This document shows positions 35,885 to 49,343 of a stretch of DNA of 64,000 bases, piece by piece. Under the pieces are notes generated by a model. The model was not told where the DNA came from and made no database searches. It saw only the letters and a list, made by a program, of their open reading frames with translations. Made by a program: the position numbers and the translations under genes. The stretch covers positions 2,749,203 through 2,813,202 of the forward strand of contig JACTAT010000060.1 in the NCBI GenBank assembly GCA_014526335.1. Reading direction: 5' to 3'. Every line of letters begins with the position of its first letter. The stretch's first letter is position 1. This DNA comes from Chrysaora quinquecirrha. Its lineage: Eukaryota > Cnidaria > Scyphozoa > Semaeostomeae > Pelagiidae.

Positions 35885-38800
35885 ATCAAACCATACCTTA
35901 TCCTTAACTAATCATAATCCTAAGTTATCATTACTTAATCCTCAACAATCATGAGCTAATCCTTACTGATCCTTAGCTAATCCTTGCTGATCCTTAGCTA
36001 ATCCTTACAGATCCTAAAGTGATCCTGACTGATCCCCACTCATCCTTACTGATCCTTACTGATCCCTAACTAATCCTTACTGATCCTCACTCATCCTGAC
36101 TAATCATTACTGATCCTTAACTAATCCTTACTGATCCTTAACTAATCCTTACTGATCCCCACCCATCCTAACCTAATCCTTACTGATCCCTAACTAATCC
36201 TTACTGATCCTCACCCATCCTTAGCTAATCGTTACTGATCATTACTGATCCTTGCTCATCCTTACTGATCCCTACTGATCCTTAACTTATCATTACTGAT
36301 CCTTAGCTGATCCTAACCTAATCCTTACTGATCCTTAACTAATCATTACCTGATCCTCACTAATGATTACTGATCCTTAACTAATTATTACCTGATCCTC
36401 ACTAATCATTACTGATCCTTTACTAATCATTACTGATCCTTGGTGATCCTTAACTAATCATTACTGATCCTTGCTGATCCTCACTGATCCTTACTGATCC
36501 TTACCGATCCTTAGCTGATCATTACTGATCCTTAACTAATCCTTACTGATCCTTAACTAATCATTACCTGATCCTAGCCTAATCCTTACTGATCCTCACT
36601 AATCCTTACTGATCCTTAGCTGATCCTTACTGATCCTTAGCTGATCCTTAACTAATCATTACCTGATCCTAACCTAATCCTTACTGATCCTCACTAATCA
36701 TTACTGATCCTTAGCTGATCCTTACTGATCCTCACTAATCCTTACTGATCCTTGCTGATCCTTACTGATCCTCACTACTCATTACTAATCCTTACTGATC
36801 CTTACAGATCCTTAGCTAATCCTTACTGATCATTGCTGATCATTACTGATCCTTACTGATCCTTACTGATCCTTAGCTAATCCTTACTGATCCTTAGCTG
36901 ATCCTTTCTGATCCTTAGCTAAATCCTTACTGATTATTACTGATCCTAACCTAATCCTTACTGATCCTCACTAATCATTACTGATCCTTAGCTGATCCTT
37001 ACTGATCCTCACTAATCCTTACTGATCCTTGCTGATCCTTACAGATCCTTAGCTAATCCTTACTGATCCTTGCTGATCCTTACTGATCCTCACTAATCAT
37101 TACTAATCCTTACTGATCCTTACAGATCCTTAGCTAATCCTTACTGATCATTGCTGATCATTACTGATCCTTACTGATCCTTAGCTGATCCTTACTGATC
37201 CTTAGCTAATCCTTACTGATCCTTAGCTGATCCTTTCTGATCCTTAGCTAATCCTTACTGATTATTACTGATCATTACTGATCCTTACTGATCCTTAGCT
37301 GATCCTTATTGATCCTTACTGATCCTTAGCTGATCCTTGCTGATCATTACTGATCATTGCTGATCATTACTGATCCTTACTGATCCTTAGCTGATCCTTA
37401 CTGATCCTTAGCTAATCCTTACTGATTATTACTGATCATTACTGATCCTTACTGATCCTTAGCTGATCCTTATTGATCCTTACTGATCCTTAGCTGATCC
37501 TTACTGATCCTTAGCTGATCCTTACTGATCCTTAGCTAATACTTACTGATCCTTAGTTAATCCTTGCTGATCATTACTGATCCTTAGCTAATCCTTGCTG
37601 ATCCTTACTGATCCTTAGCTAATCCTTGTTGATCATTACTGATCCTTAGCTGATCCTTACTGATCCTTAGCTGATCCTTAACTAATCATTACCTGATCAT
37701 TACTGATCCTTACTGATCATTACTGATCCTTACTGATCCTCACTAATCCTTACTCATACTTGCTGATCCTTACAGATCCTTAGCTGATCCTTACTGATCA
37801 TCACTGATCCTTACTGATCCTAACCTGATCATTACTGATCATTACTGATCCTTACTGATCCTTAGCTGATCCTTACTGATCCTTACCTGATCCTTACTGA
37901 TCATTACTGATCCTTACTGATCCTTAGCTGATCATTACTGATCCTTAACTAATCCTTACTGATCCTTAGCTGATCCTTACTGATCCTTAGCTGATCCTTA
38001 CTGATCCTTAGCTGATCATTACTGATCCTCACTAATCATTACCTGATCCTTAACTAATCCTTACTGATCCTCACTAATCATTACCTGATCCTCACTAATC
38101 CTTAGCTGATCCTTACTGATCCTTAATAAATCATTACTGATCCTCACTAATCCTTAGCTGATCCTTAACTAATCATTACCTGATCCTTAATAATCATTAC
38201 TGATCCTTAACTAATGATTACCTGATCCTCACTAATCATTACTGATCCTCACTAATCCTTAGCTGATCCTTACTGATCCTTAGCTGATCCTTATTGATCC
38301 TTACTGATCCTTAGCTGATCCTTGCTGATCATTACTGATCATTGCTGATCATTACTGATCCTTACTGATCCTTAGCTGATCCTTACTGATCCTTACTGAT
38401 CCTTAGCTGATCCTTACTGATCTTTACCTGATCCTTACTGATCATTACTGATCCTTACTGATCCTTAGCTGATCATTACTGTTCCTTAACTAATCCTTAC
38501 TGATCATTAGCTGATCCTTACTGATCCTTAGCTGATCCTTACTGATCCTTAGCTAATCCTTACTGATCCTTAGTTAATCCTTGCTGATCATTACTGATCC
38601 TTAGCTAATCCTTGCTGATCCTTACTGATCCTTAGCTAATCCTTGTTGATCATTACTGATCCTTAGCTGATCCTTACTGATCCTTAGCTGATCCTTAACT
38701 AATCATTACCTGATCATTACTGATCCTTACTGATCATTACTGATCCTTACTGATCCTCACTAATCCTTACTCATCCTTGCTGATCCTTACAGATCCTTAG

Positions 38801-39646
38801 CTGATCCTTACTGATCATCACTGATCCTTACTGATCCTTAGCTGATCATTACTGATCATTACTGATCCTTACTGATCCTTAGCTAATCCTTACTGATCCT
38901 TACCTGATCCTTACTGATCATTACTGATCCTTACTGATCCTTAGCTGATCATTACTGATCCTTAACTAATCCTTACTGATCCTTAGCTGATCCTTACTGA
39001 TCCTTAGCTGATCCTTACTGATCCTTAGCTGATCATTACTGATCCTCACTAATCATTACCTGATCCTTAACTTATCCTTACTGATCCTCACTAATCATTA
39101 CCTGATCCTCACTAATCCTTAGCTGATCCTTACTGATCCTTAATAAATCATTACTGATCCTCACTAATCCTTAGCTGATCCTTAACTAATCATTACCTGA
39201 TCCTCAATAATCATTACTGATCCTTAACTAATGATTACCTGATCCTCACTAATCATTACTGATCCTCACTAATCCTTAGCTGATCCTTACTGATCCTTAG
39301 CTGATCCCTATTGATCCTTACTGATCCTTAGCTGATCCTTGCTGATCATTACTGATCATTGCTGATCATTACTGATCCTTACTGATCCTTAGCTGATCCT
39401 TACTGATCCTTAGCTAATCCTTACTGATTATTACTGATCATTACTGATCCTTACTGATCCTTAGCTGATCCTTATTGATCCTTACTGATCCTTAGCTGAT
39501 CCTTACTGATCCTTAGCTGATCCTTACTGATCCTTAGCTAATCCTTACTGATCCTTAGTTAATCCTTGCTGATCATTACTGATCCTTAGCTAATCCTTGC
39601 TGATCCTTACTGATCCTTAGCTAATCCTTGTTGATCATTACTGGTC
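35885..39646. repeat. TGATCCTTA satellite, 3.7 kb, with higher-order structure
   Basis: The whole stretch is a chain of 10-11-bp words (CTGATCCTTA, CTAATCCTTA, CTGATCATTA, CTGATCCTCA), mostly pairing into 21-bp units ACTGATCCTTAGCTGATCCT. The left end is more diverged. A higher-order unit is visible: ATCCTTGTTGATCATTACTG recurs at about 37621, 38638 and 39623, and CCTTAATAAATCATTACTGA at about 38121 and 39138, giving periods of about 1017 and 985 bp. It has no coding sense. The right edge joins the PHD array at the shared word CTTAC. Confidence 0.95.
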
Positions 39647-42600
39647 CTTACCACATGCTGCTGCTTGGCTTTCTGCTTCACTTTCTCCACCTTCTACCAT
39701 TTGTTCATCATCAAATCTTGTTGAAACAAATGCTATGAAATAAAGTGTTGTTCAGAACAGGCTCATTAATTACAACATGAGTAGTGCTGAAATTGCAAGG
39801 TGATAATTGACAATGTGTTTTTGTTTTTTTTGAAAAATGCTGCTTACTTTCTGGTTCTTCATCAAGCAAAGGTTCGAGATCAGCCACATTGTCTTCCCTC
39901 TCAGATGATGGAGCTCCTGTTCATGGAAAAGGTACATTTGATTTTGCAAAATTATGTGAGCACGTGTTGTAGAAACATCTGATTATATAGGTAATAATTT
40001 GCTTTATCCAAGAAATCCAGATATTACAAAGTTAAATTACACATACCACATGCATGCAATGGTATGTGCGGAACCATTTTTTTCCTGGGCACTAAAATGA
40101 AGAGAATATAATCTTCTAAAGGTCAATCTTTAAATCTTTTGAAACAAATTTTACAATGATTTATTGTTTTGAAGCATCCTTAAGATTGCATGAATTATAT
40201 TTTTAAAACACCATATAGAGTGATACCTCAGATAATTTCCAAGAACAGTTTATCATTTCTGTTTTTTTGTCCTGAAAATCAGAGAAATAATTCAAGTACT
40301 CAATTGCATAGATTGCATTTTGTGATAAGCAATTTGTCTAGAGTGTTTAGACATTGGCACTTTCATTATAAGAATTATGTTTTTTTCTAAAGAGCTTATT
40401 CTTTTGACAATTCAGGGAGCCAGAGGCTTAATGCTTTCATTATACCTCTTTATGTGTATGAAGTCTTTTTTAAAAGTTAGAATTTTCAAATTATAGGCAT
40501 TTGCTAAACCACTGCAAATAAAATTTTCACTCCTACCTTTTTACACAAGCAGTAGATGTATTCTTTCCCACAGTCCTTCTTTTCTTGAACTTGTTTTCTA
40601 CTGAATGATAAAGTTAAAGGATTGATGAAGGATATAGTTGAATTTTTTTGCTAACAATTTAATCAGACTTTCATTATCTTGTTGAAACAAATGCTATGAA
40701 ATAAAGTGTTGTTCAGAACAGGCTCATTAATTACAACATGAGTAGTGCTGAAATTGCAAGGTGATAATTGACAATGTGTTTTTGTTTTTTTTGAAAAATG
40801 CTGCTTACTTTCTGGTTCTTCATCAAGCAAAGGTTCGAGATCAGCCACATTGTCTTCCCTCTCAGATGATGGGGCTCCTGTTCATGGAAAAGGTACATTT
40901 GATTTTGCAAAATTATGTGAGCACGTGTTGTAGAAACATCTGATTATATAGGTAATAATTTGCTTTATCCAAGAAATCCAGATATTACAAAGTTAAATTA
41001 CACATACCACATGCATGCAATGGTATGTGCGGAACCATTTTTTCCTGGGCACTAAAATGAAGAGAATATAATCTTCTAAAGGTCAATCTTTAAATCTTTT
41101 GAAACAAATTTTACAATGATTTATTGTTTTGAAGCATCCTTAAGATTGCATGAATTATATTTTAAAACACCATATAGAGTGATACCTCAGATAATTTCCA
41201 AGAACAGTTTATCATTTCTGTTTTTTGTCCTGAAAATCAGAGAAATAATTCAAGTACTCAATTGCATAGATTGCATTTTGTGATAAGCAATTTGTCTAGA
41301 GTGTTTAGACATTGGCACTTTCATTATAAGAATTATGTTTTTTTCTAAAGAGCTTATTCTTTTGACAATTCAGGGAGCCAGAGGCTTAATGCTTTCATTA
41401 TACCTCTTTATGTATGAAGTCTTTTTTAAAAGTTAGAATTTTCAAATTATAGGCATTTGCTAAACCACTGCAAATAAAATTTTCACTCCTACCTTTTTAC
41501 ACAAGCAGTAGATGTATTCTTTCCCAGCCCAGTCCTTCTTTTCTTGAACTTGTTTTCTACTGAATGATAAAGTTAAAGGATTGATGAAGGATATAGTTGA
41601 ATTTTTTTGCTAACAATTTAATCAGACTTTCATTATCTTGTTGAAACAAATGCTATGAAATAAAGTGTTGTTCAGAACAGGCTCATTAATTACAACATGA
41701 GTAGTGCTGAAATTGCAAGGTGATAATTGACAATGTGTTTTTGTTTTTTTGAAAATGCTGCTTACTTTCTGGTTCTTCATCAAGCAAAGGTTCGAGATCA
41801 GCCACATTGTCTTCCCTCTCAGATGATGGAGCTCCTGTTCATGGAAAAGGTACATTTGATTTTGCAAAATTATGTGAGCACGTGTTGTAGAAACATCTGA
41901 TTATATAGGTAATAATTTGCTTTATCCAAGAAATCCAGATATTACAAAGTTAAATTACACATACCACATGCATGCAATGGTATGTGCGGAACCATTTTTT
42001 TCCTGGGCACTAAAATGAAGAGAATATAATCTTCTAAAGGTCAATCTTTAAATCTTTTGAAACAAATTTTACAATGATTTATTGTTTTGAAGCATCCTTA
42101 AGATTGCATGAATTATATTTTTAAAACACCATATAGAGTGATACCTCAGATAATTTCCCAGAACAGTTTATCATTTCTGTTTTTTTGTCCTGAAAATCAG
42201 AGAAATAATTCAAGTACTCAATTGCATAGATTGCATTTTGTGATAAGCAATTTGTCTAGAGTGTTTAGACATTGGCACTTTCATTATAAGAATTATGTTT
42301 TTTTCTAAAGAGCTTATTCTTTTGACAATTCAGGAGCCAGAGGCTTATCAGTCGGAATTTAGGCAAAGATAATAGCTATGCTTTCATTATACCTCTTTAT
42401 GTATGAAGTCTTTTTAAAAGTTAGAATTTTCAAATTATAGGCATTTGCTAAACCACTGCAAATAAAATTTTCACTCCTACCTTTTTACACAAGCAGTAGA
42501 TGTATTCTTTCCCAGTCCTTCTTTTCTTGAACTTGTTTTCTACTGAATGATAAAGTTAAAGGATTGATGAAGGATATAGTTGAATTTTTTTGCTGACAAT

Positions 42601-43935
42601 TTAATCAGACTTTCATTATGCAAAAACTAATCAGTTCCCCTTTTCTTTTCAGGATATATTGGCAGCTGAATATTTCTTTATTCATACATTGTGGGAATTT
42701 TGTTACAAACCAAAAGAATGGGAAAGATGTTTCAGCACTTACCACATGCTGCTGCTTGGCTTTCTGCTTCACTTTCTCCACCTTCTACCATTTGTTCATC
42801 ATCAAATCTTGTTGAAACAAATGCTATGAAATAAAGTGTTGTTCAGAACAGGCTCATTAATTACAACATGAGTAGTGCTGAAATTGCAAGGTGATAATTG
42901 ACAATGTGTTTTTGTTTTTTGAAAAATGCTGCTTACTTTCTGGTTCTTCATCAAGCAAAGGTTCGAGATCAGCCACATTGTCTTCCCTCTCAGATGATGG
43001 AGCTCCTGTTCATGGAAAAGGTACATTTGATTTTGCAAAATTATGTGAGCACGTGTTGTAGAAACATCTGATTATATAGGTAATAATTTGCTTTATCCAA
43101 GAAATCCAGATATTACAAAGTTAAATTACACATACCACATGCATGCAATGGTATGTGCGGAACCATTTTTTCCTGGGCACTAAAATGAAGAGAATATAAT
43201 CTTCTAAAGGTCAATCTTTAAATCTTTTGAAACAAATTTTACAATGATTTATTGTTTTGAAGCATCCTTAAGATTGCATGAATTATATTTTAAAACACCA
43301 TATAGAGTGATACCTCAGATAATTTCCAAGAACAGTTTATCATTTCTGTTTTTTGTCCTGAAAATCAGAGAAATAATTCAAGTACTCAATTGCATAGATT
43401 GCATTTTGTGATAAGCAATTTGTCTAGAGTGTTTAGACATTGGCACTTTCATTATAAGAATTATGTTTTTTCTAAAGAGCTTATTCTTTTGACAATTCAG
43501 GAGCCAGAGGCTTATCAGTCGGAATTTAGGCAAAGATAATAGCTATGCTTTCATTATACCTCTTTATGTATGAAGTCTTTTTAAAAGTTAGAATTTTCAA
43601 ATTATAGGCATTTGCTAAACCACTGCAAATAAAATTTTCACTCCTACCTTTTTACACAAGCAGTAGATGTATTCTTTCCCAGTCCTTCTTTTCTTGAACT
43701 TGTTTTCTACTGAATGTTAAAGTTAAAGGATTGATGAAGGATATAGTTGAATTTTTTTGCTAACAATTTAATCAGACTTTCATTATCTTGTTGAAACAAA
43801 TGCTATGAAATAAAGTGTTGTTCAGAACAGGCTCATTAATTACAACATGAGTAGTGCTGAAATTGCAAGGTGATAATTGACAATGTGTTTTTGTTTTTTT
43901 GAAAAATGCTGCTTACTTTCTGGTTCTTCATCAAG

Positions 43936-44313
43936 CTATGGTGGCCCATGTTTGCCATTCGAAATTTTTCAAAATCTTATGATTTTGACTTTTATAACTT
44001 TTCTTTTATCATTTTCACTCGAATTTTTTTATTTTTTTCTTAAATTAATTTTTTCTTTTATTTTCATTTGAAAAATTTTGTTTTTTTTCTTACAAATTTT
44101 TGTTTTCTTTAAATATTTTTTTTTTTCGAAAATATCTAAATTTAAATTTTATTCTTTTCATATTTTTTTATTTTTATTTTAAATTCAAATTGAAAAACTT
44201 TTTTGCATCACTAATAAAAAAACCGTCCAAAAGTTTTTTCTCGATATTTTTTATGCAAAAGAAAAATCACCGCAAGCCCAGGTTTGCCATAGTATACCAG
44301 CATCCTTTGCGCG
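43936..44313 (+). repeat. left terminal inverted repeat with paired 14-bp motif
   Basis: About 378 bp, pairing with 49344-49732 inverted. A 14-bp motif CCCA[T/G]GTTTGCCAT occurs near the outer edge (43945-43958) and near the inner edge (44277-44290). It probably marks transposase-binding sites. Between the two is a T-rich stretch. Confidence 0.85.
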
Positions 44314-44342
44314 CAGTAGCAGCAGCAACAACATAAGACAAG

Positions 44343-47300
44343 ATGGCGGCTGCAGGAAAGGGTTACTTTCGGAATGATCAGTGGAAAGAAAACAACAAAC
44401 TTCGTGAAGACCTCAAACAGTACATCGCACAAGGCTTGCATAGGCAGGAAATTCTCGATTTTATGGAGCGCGACTACCAACAGTATGCTTGGAGTTTACG
44501 GTCCCTAGATAGGCGATGTGATTACTTCGGTATCAAAAGACATGATAAAGCCGTTACAGTGGATCAGTTGCGAACAGCAGTTCAAGATGAACTGGATGGT
44601 CCTGGGAAACTCCTCGGCTACCGTGCAATGCATGTAAAGATAAGACAGGTACATAAGTTGAATGTACCACGACATGCAGTCCATAATATGATGTTTGATC
44701 TTGATCCAGATGGCCTTGAGAATCGGGCCCTTACTAACAGAAAGAGAAAAAGGTTGGCAGGGAAATTTGTCACAAGGGGGCCAAATTGGGTTCATTCATT
44801 GGACGGACATGCAAAACTTATGGGGTATCAGAAAAGCACATTCCCTTTAGTCATATATGGTTGCTTAGATTCTGCAAGCAGAAAACTTCTCTGGCTGAAA
44901 ATTTGGACAACTAATTCTGACCCCAAGATTGTAGGAAGATGGTATTTTGAACATCTCTATGAGACAAAGATAATCGCCCAAAACTTAAGAATCGACAAGG
45001 GCACTGAAACAGGGGACATGGCCACGATGCATGCATTTCTGATGTCAGAGCTAGGTGCAGAAGATCCTGTTTCGCCAGTCGTGTATGGTCCATCAACATC
45101 AAATCAGGTAAAAACTACTTTCAAGATAAAATAGAAAATGTGAACTTCTGTGGTTTTAATTTATTAAATGAGCAAATAAAACAGATTTAAATTAACTCTA
45201 CTATCTATATAAGCTGATACAACTACTCTGTTTGTGGCAAGGCCTGTAGAATAACATAACAACATAACTTTAAATTTAAGTCAATATAACATTAATTAGG
45301 ATATAATTAAAAAACATGAACATACGAATAAGATAAAATATGAAATTTCAAAATTGATTTGGCACTACATAGGCATGTTCATTCAGAAATGTGGTTAGTA
45401 TTTCTAAGGTTACGATATTAATGCTGAATCATAATGCACAGTTGAAGACTCGTATGATTATACATACTCTTTTATGTTCGAGAGAAACAGACTCGCTAGT
45501 TTCGATTCTGTTGTTCTATGGTTTTCTTTAACAATGGAGAACAATAGAAATTTAAGAAACTCCTTACTAGTAGAGCCCGAGCTAGGTTTCTGATATAAAA
45601 ACGTGTAAATTAAACAGTCTCACAAAAAGTAATACTTCCCATCCCCATTCCATTTTCACATAGTTGTAGGGTTGTAGGGTTTCTGTGAGTAAATAACATT
45701 CAGATGTTACCACTGAAAATGGGTGTTAACATTTCCAAACTTTTGTTTTGGTAAACACATTTCACAAACTACCTTATACCCTTTGTTACAACTAACATGT
45801 TACCCTTTATAAGAAAATTAAACATTTTTTATCTTTACACAATACATTCTTGTTATTTACCCCCAGATAGAAAGATGGTGGCGTGAACTACATGAACGCC
45901 TGGAGCTATATTATAAAGAACAGCTCAAGTATTTGAAGGATCAGCTCTTTTATGATCCGCAAAGTCAAGATGACAGGTAAGGTCCTTTTTGTTGAAAAAG
46001 TATGCTTAAATATGTTTTCAGAATGTACGTTTAAATTTTTTCTATTTTTCTAATGAATCTTTTAAGAAGCATGTAAAAACTACTCTCTAGTCTCTAATAG
46101 ACGTCCTCTGCTTGTTAATTTTTATAAAATTTTCCACCCGGAAAGTCTTATTTCAGCCCCCGCTTATTAATTTGAGTTTCAAGCAAGACAAGAGTTGCAC
46201 TACCAAAATCTATGAACCCAACTAAGATTCAGAATTTTGCGTGAAATCCATAAAGTTACAAGTATTGCATTTTAATTGTATTTTTAACATCTTACTGTTG
46301 TTGCTACTTTCTGGTCTCTAGTAGATGTCCCCTTCTGATATGATTTTAGAAAATTTTCCTAGGACATTCATATTCGAACCCCCTGCTTATTAATTTTCGA
46401 GATTTTTCCACCCCTCCCCTAATATTCCAACCCCCCCATCTATTAGAGACCAGAGAGTAGACGCATACAGTCAACTGCAGGCACCTTCAGGATTTTGTCT
46501 CGTCTTAACGAGGTGTCCAATTTCATATTTCATACTCTCAGTTTTTATAAGAAACTCTTACTGGTAAGGGGCATCGGGGCTTTGAGGGGCCCATAAAAAT
46601 AGTTTACATGTATTTTTTATTTATTATAAGTTTTTGGGGGCATTTGGGGCTCCATATTTGCCCTAACCCTAGGGCCTGGCCAGTCTCTTGAGGACTGTGG
46701 GGAAAACATTATTTTTTGATGTTATCCATGCTGTTTTTCCTCAGAAATCTTCTTGCGTATGTATACATACCAGTTCTTCAACATGAGCTTAACACTTTCA
46801 GAGAAAAAATTTGGAACTGTCACAGAATTCGACAGCAGAAGAACGTGAATTTGCCAACAGGAGTTCCAGACCATATCTACAGTTTCCCGACAGAATATGG
46901 GCTGGAAGAATGTGGTATGACAAACTAAACTCTTTACAACCTTTGAAAACTAAATGTGTATAACCAGGCATCTGATCTTAAAATTAACAATAAAAAAGTG
47001 ACTACAATTTCACTTTGAAATCTTTCATATTTTGAGAAAAATGCCTGTCTGCAGCTTCCTAAATTGAAATTGTCATACTTGAAGGCATACAGATTCAGGG
47101 ACATAGGAAGCATCTTAAAATTAGGGGGCACAACACTTTAGGGAACTTTTGCCGCTAGAAATGCACTTTCAACCATGTTGGATTTGCAAGTTTTTGTTGC
47201 AAAAAGAAGGACAGTTTTGTTTATTGCACCCTGTGCCGTCCTGCTGAATCCTTGAGCAGATTATTATATAAATATTGAAATTTGCCTTGAAAGCAGAGCT

Positions 47301-47517
47301 TATTCATTCATTGTGATTTCTTACAGGTACTCCAATAACTGAAAATATGCTGAGACAAGTGGCAGGAATATCTCGTGTTTATGACGTTGATGACAACTTT
47401 CTTCCAGAGAGGTTCATGGAAAAGTGCAAGCAAATTATTGAAAAGCCAGAGGATATCAAACCTAAGGAATGTGTCAATGCATTCCTATATTTAAAGGAAC
47501 AATATAATGCACATTAG
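44343..47517 (+). CDS. integrase-type DDE transposase, four exons, 411 aa, intact
   Basis: Exons 44343-45107, 45867-45976, 46745-46914 and 47327-47517 have GT-AG borders and matching phases (0, 2, 1), giving an uninterrupted 411-aa frame. The start is the first ATG inside the TIR, in AAGATGGCGGC. Residues 1-70 look like a helical DNA-binding region (LRSLDRRCDYFGIK). The catalytic core is rve/RNase H-like: Asp154 in HSLDGHAKL, Asp218 in LRIDKGTETG, and Glu257 in IERWWREL, spaced 64 and 39, as in retroviral-type integrases and IS3-like transposases. Intron 1 lies one codon before the catalytic Glu block, so the unspliced product (ending VKTTFKIK) would lack the Glu. It should cut and join the element's TIRs in the nucleus. 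Confidence 0.85.
46080..46460. mobile_element. short inverted-repeat element in intron 2 of the transposase
   Basis: CTACTCTCTAGTCTCTAATAGA at 46080 pairs with its inverted copy ending at 46460 (GAGACCAGAGAGTAG) with few mismatches; a related direct word (CTTTCTGGTCTCTAGTAGA) sits at about 46308-46326. It looks like a 381-bp MITE. No clear target duplication was found. Confidence 0.5.
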
Positions 47518-47529
47518 TCTAGTCTACTA

Positions 47530-47826
47530 TACCGGGTGACTCAGAAAAAAGTACCGCTGTTTGCAGAGCTATATTTTAAACTTGATAGGATCCTGATCCA
47601 GGTTTTTCATATTATCGTAAATGAATTGAAGCTGTATTTGATAAAATAAGACGTTTTCCTTTTTGCAAATTAAAAGTCTTAGAGTTGTGGTACAGGTACG
47701 TTTGATGTCTTAAAATCTAAGTTAGCCTTTAGCCTTTCGGCTAATATAATTAACCTTGATCATGAGCGCATATAATTTTAAATATAGCTCTGAAAACAGC
47801 GGTACATTTTTCTGAGTCACCCGGTA
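47530..47826. mobile_element. MITE of 293 bp with 50-bp TIRs and TA duplication
   Basis: Ends CCGGGTGACTCAGAAAAA (47532) and its inverse at 47824; the arms pair for about 50 bp with few mismatches (through CAGAGCTATATTTAAA). TA flanks both sides (47530-47531, 47825-47826). The TA duplication and size fit a Tc1/mariner-type MITE. It sits between the 3' ends of the two convergent transposon genes. Confidence 0.85.
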
Positions 47827-47903
47827 TGTTTGTGAATTAAGTGGACATCACAAATCCCAGTTTGTATTGTAACTCGAACATTGCACACTTACAAATAAAT
47901 GGA

Positions 47904-49255
47904 TCAACACTTTTCAAGTTCAGGTAACTTAAGACCTTTGCAAAATTCATTACATTTGTGAGAACTTGCAAATGTATCAATGGCATAAGACGCAAGGTTA
48001 CCTGCACAAAATAAGTATTCATCATCTTCTTGTAACTTGGTTGTGGCGACCTCAGGATCCATCAACAGGTGGTCACAACCTTGAATATCAACCACCATTA
48101 GCTTCCTTTGTGATTTTTCGTATGAAAAATGTACAAATGCACTTGATTTTCGGGAAATGAGTGTTTGGGTACTTGTGATTGCTCCTGTGTTGTTGATGTG
48201 CTTCTCAAATGTCCCATCAATAAATTTCTCAATCGTGGCATATTCTTTTGATGGCAGTTGACAGAGATAGACATCATTGTATTTGAATGGGCATCCAAAG
48301 TTTTTTAATTTATTTTCTGCAGCACTCTGTTCAAATTTTGCAGCAAAGTGTTGAGCCAAACAGTTCATTTGAACGCATCGTTTTGCTTGCAACTCTGGAG
48401 TCTGTCCAAGTTTTTCTATGCATGTCAGTGTGTCTGTTTTGTACTTTTTTTATCACCCATTGCCCTTGAAATTTTTCACATGATCCAACTGCCTTGTAAG
48501 CTTTGCGAAATCCACCCTCGGCAAATGGTTGCTCATCAATTGATAATTGAATAGGTTGTGGAGCAGTTGACCAGGTTTGCAAACCAAAATCAAATGTGAA
48601 GATATCAATCGTTGTTAGCTCCTTTGATATTACCTTCCCTAACTGTAGCATCTGGGATATTGAGATGCTTTTAGGAATATCAATTTTCGTTGCTAGCTGG
48701 TTATGATGAAATGTTGGTTTGTTTACTTCTTCACTTGATACAGACAATTTAGGAGCTGGGACACTGACACTGTGCTTGCCTTTTTTATTTTTGAAGTGCA
48801 ACGACTCCTCATCACTTATGTCACTTTCTATGTGACTTGCAGAAAAAGCTCCTCCATGGGATTGCTTTTCTTAAGAAATCTGATATGTATAAGCTTCAGG
48901 TTGGGGATCTGAGAAATAGAATTGCAAGAAGGGCCTTGCTCCCCAGCAAGAATATCGCAATAGTAGCCTGAACCAATTTTTTCTTGAAGTGCTCGTTACA
49001 TGTTCTCTTGATCTCATCAAAGGTTAAATCTGCCTTCCCATAAGGGACAAACTCTCTGGGGCCCACGCGGCTGAATTTCTGCGCTTTCCCAGATACAGAG
49101 GCACTAAGTCTTTGGACAGTAATGGCATCGTTGGTCACTGCACCTTCATCTTTTCTGCGGTCTGTGGTACTGTTCCTTTTTTTATTTATATCACGTTTGG
49201 CAGCTATCTTCTTTGCGAAATTCTTCCACTTGTTTTGGTCATCTTCCTCCGCCAT
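47904..49255 (-). pseudogene. alpha-kinase (MHCK/eEF2K-type) gene carried by the transposon; frame broken three times
   Basis: The start ATG at 49255 (AATAATGGCGGAGG) opens a basic N-terminus and FDEIKRTCNEHFKKK. The frame continues as GYYCDILAGEQGPS and PNLKLIHIRF after a one-base offset in a 6-T run (48977-48982), then HIESDISDEES after another in a 5-A run (48843-48847). The kinase domain follows: Gly-rich loop PFAEGGFRKAYKA (about 48490-48527), invariant Lys in WVIKK (48448-48460), a third offset in a 7-T run (48445-48451), then VVDIQGCDHLLMDPE (48045-48091) and the zinc-binding end SSHKCNEFC (about 47938-47964). These are the ordered signatures of alpha-kinases, which phosphorylate Ser/Thr, often in helical targets. 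It stops at 47904. Decay and sequencing error both fit the offsets. Confidence 0.8.
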
Positions 49256-49343
49256 TATTGATGCAGACTACCTTCTTGAAATAGGCCTTATCCTTTTCCT
49301 CGCCTCATTCCTCTGCCTCCCTCTCGCGTTCTCGCCCCAACTT

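Noticed and set aside
35885..39646. Possible CRISPR array
   Set aside because: Words are contiguous, 10-11 bp long, with no unique spacers; this is satellite DNA in a eukaryotic context.
44343..45134. Transposase as a single 263-codon exon
   Set aside because: The last eight codons are intron. A donor at 45107/45108 and three further exons continue the integrase domain, including the catalytic Glu.
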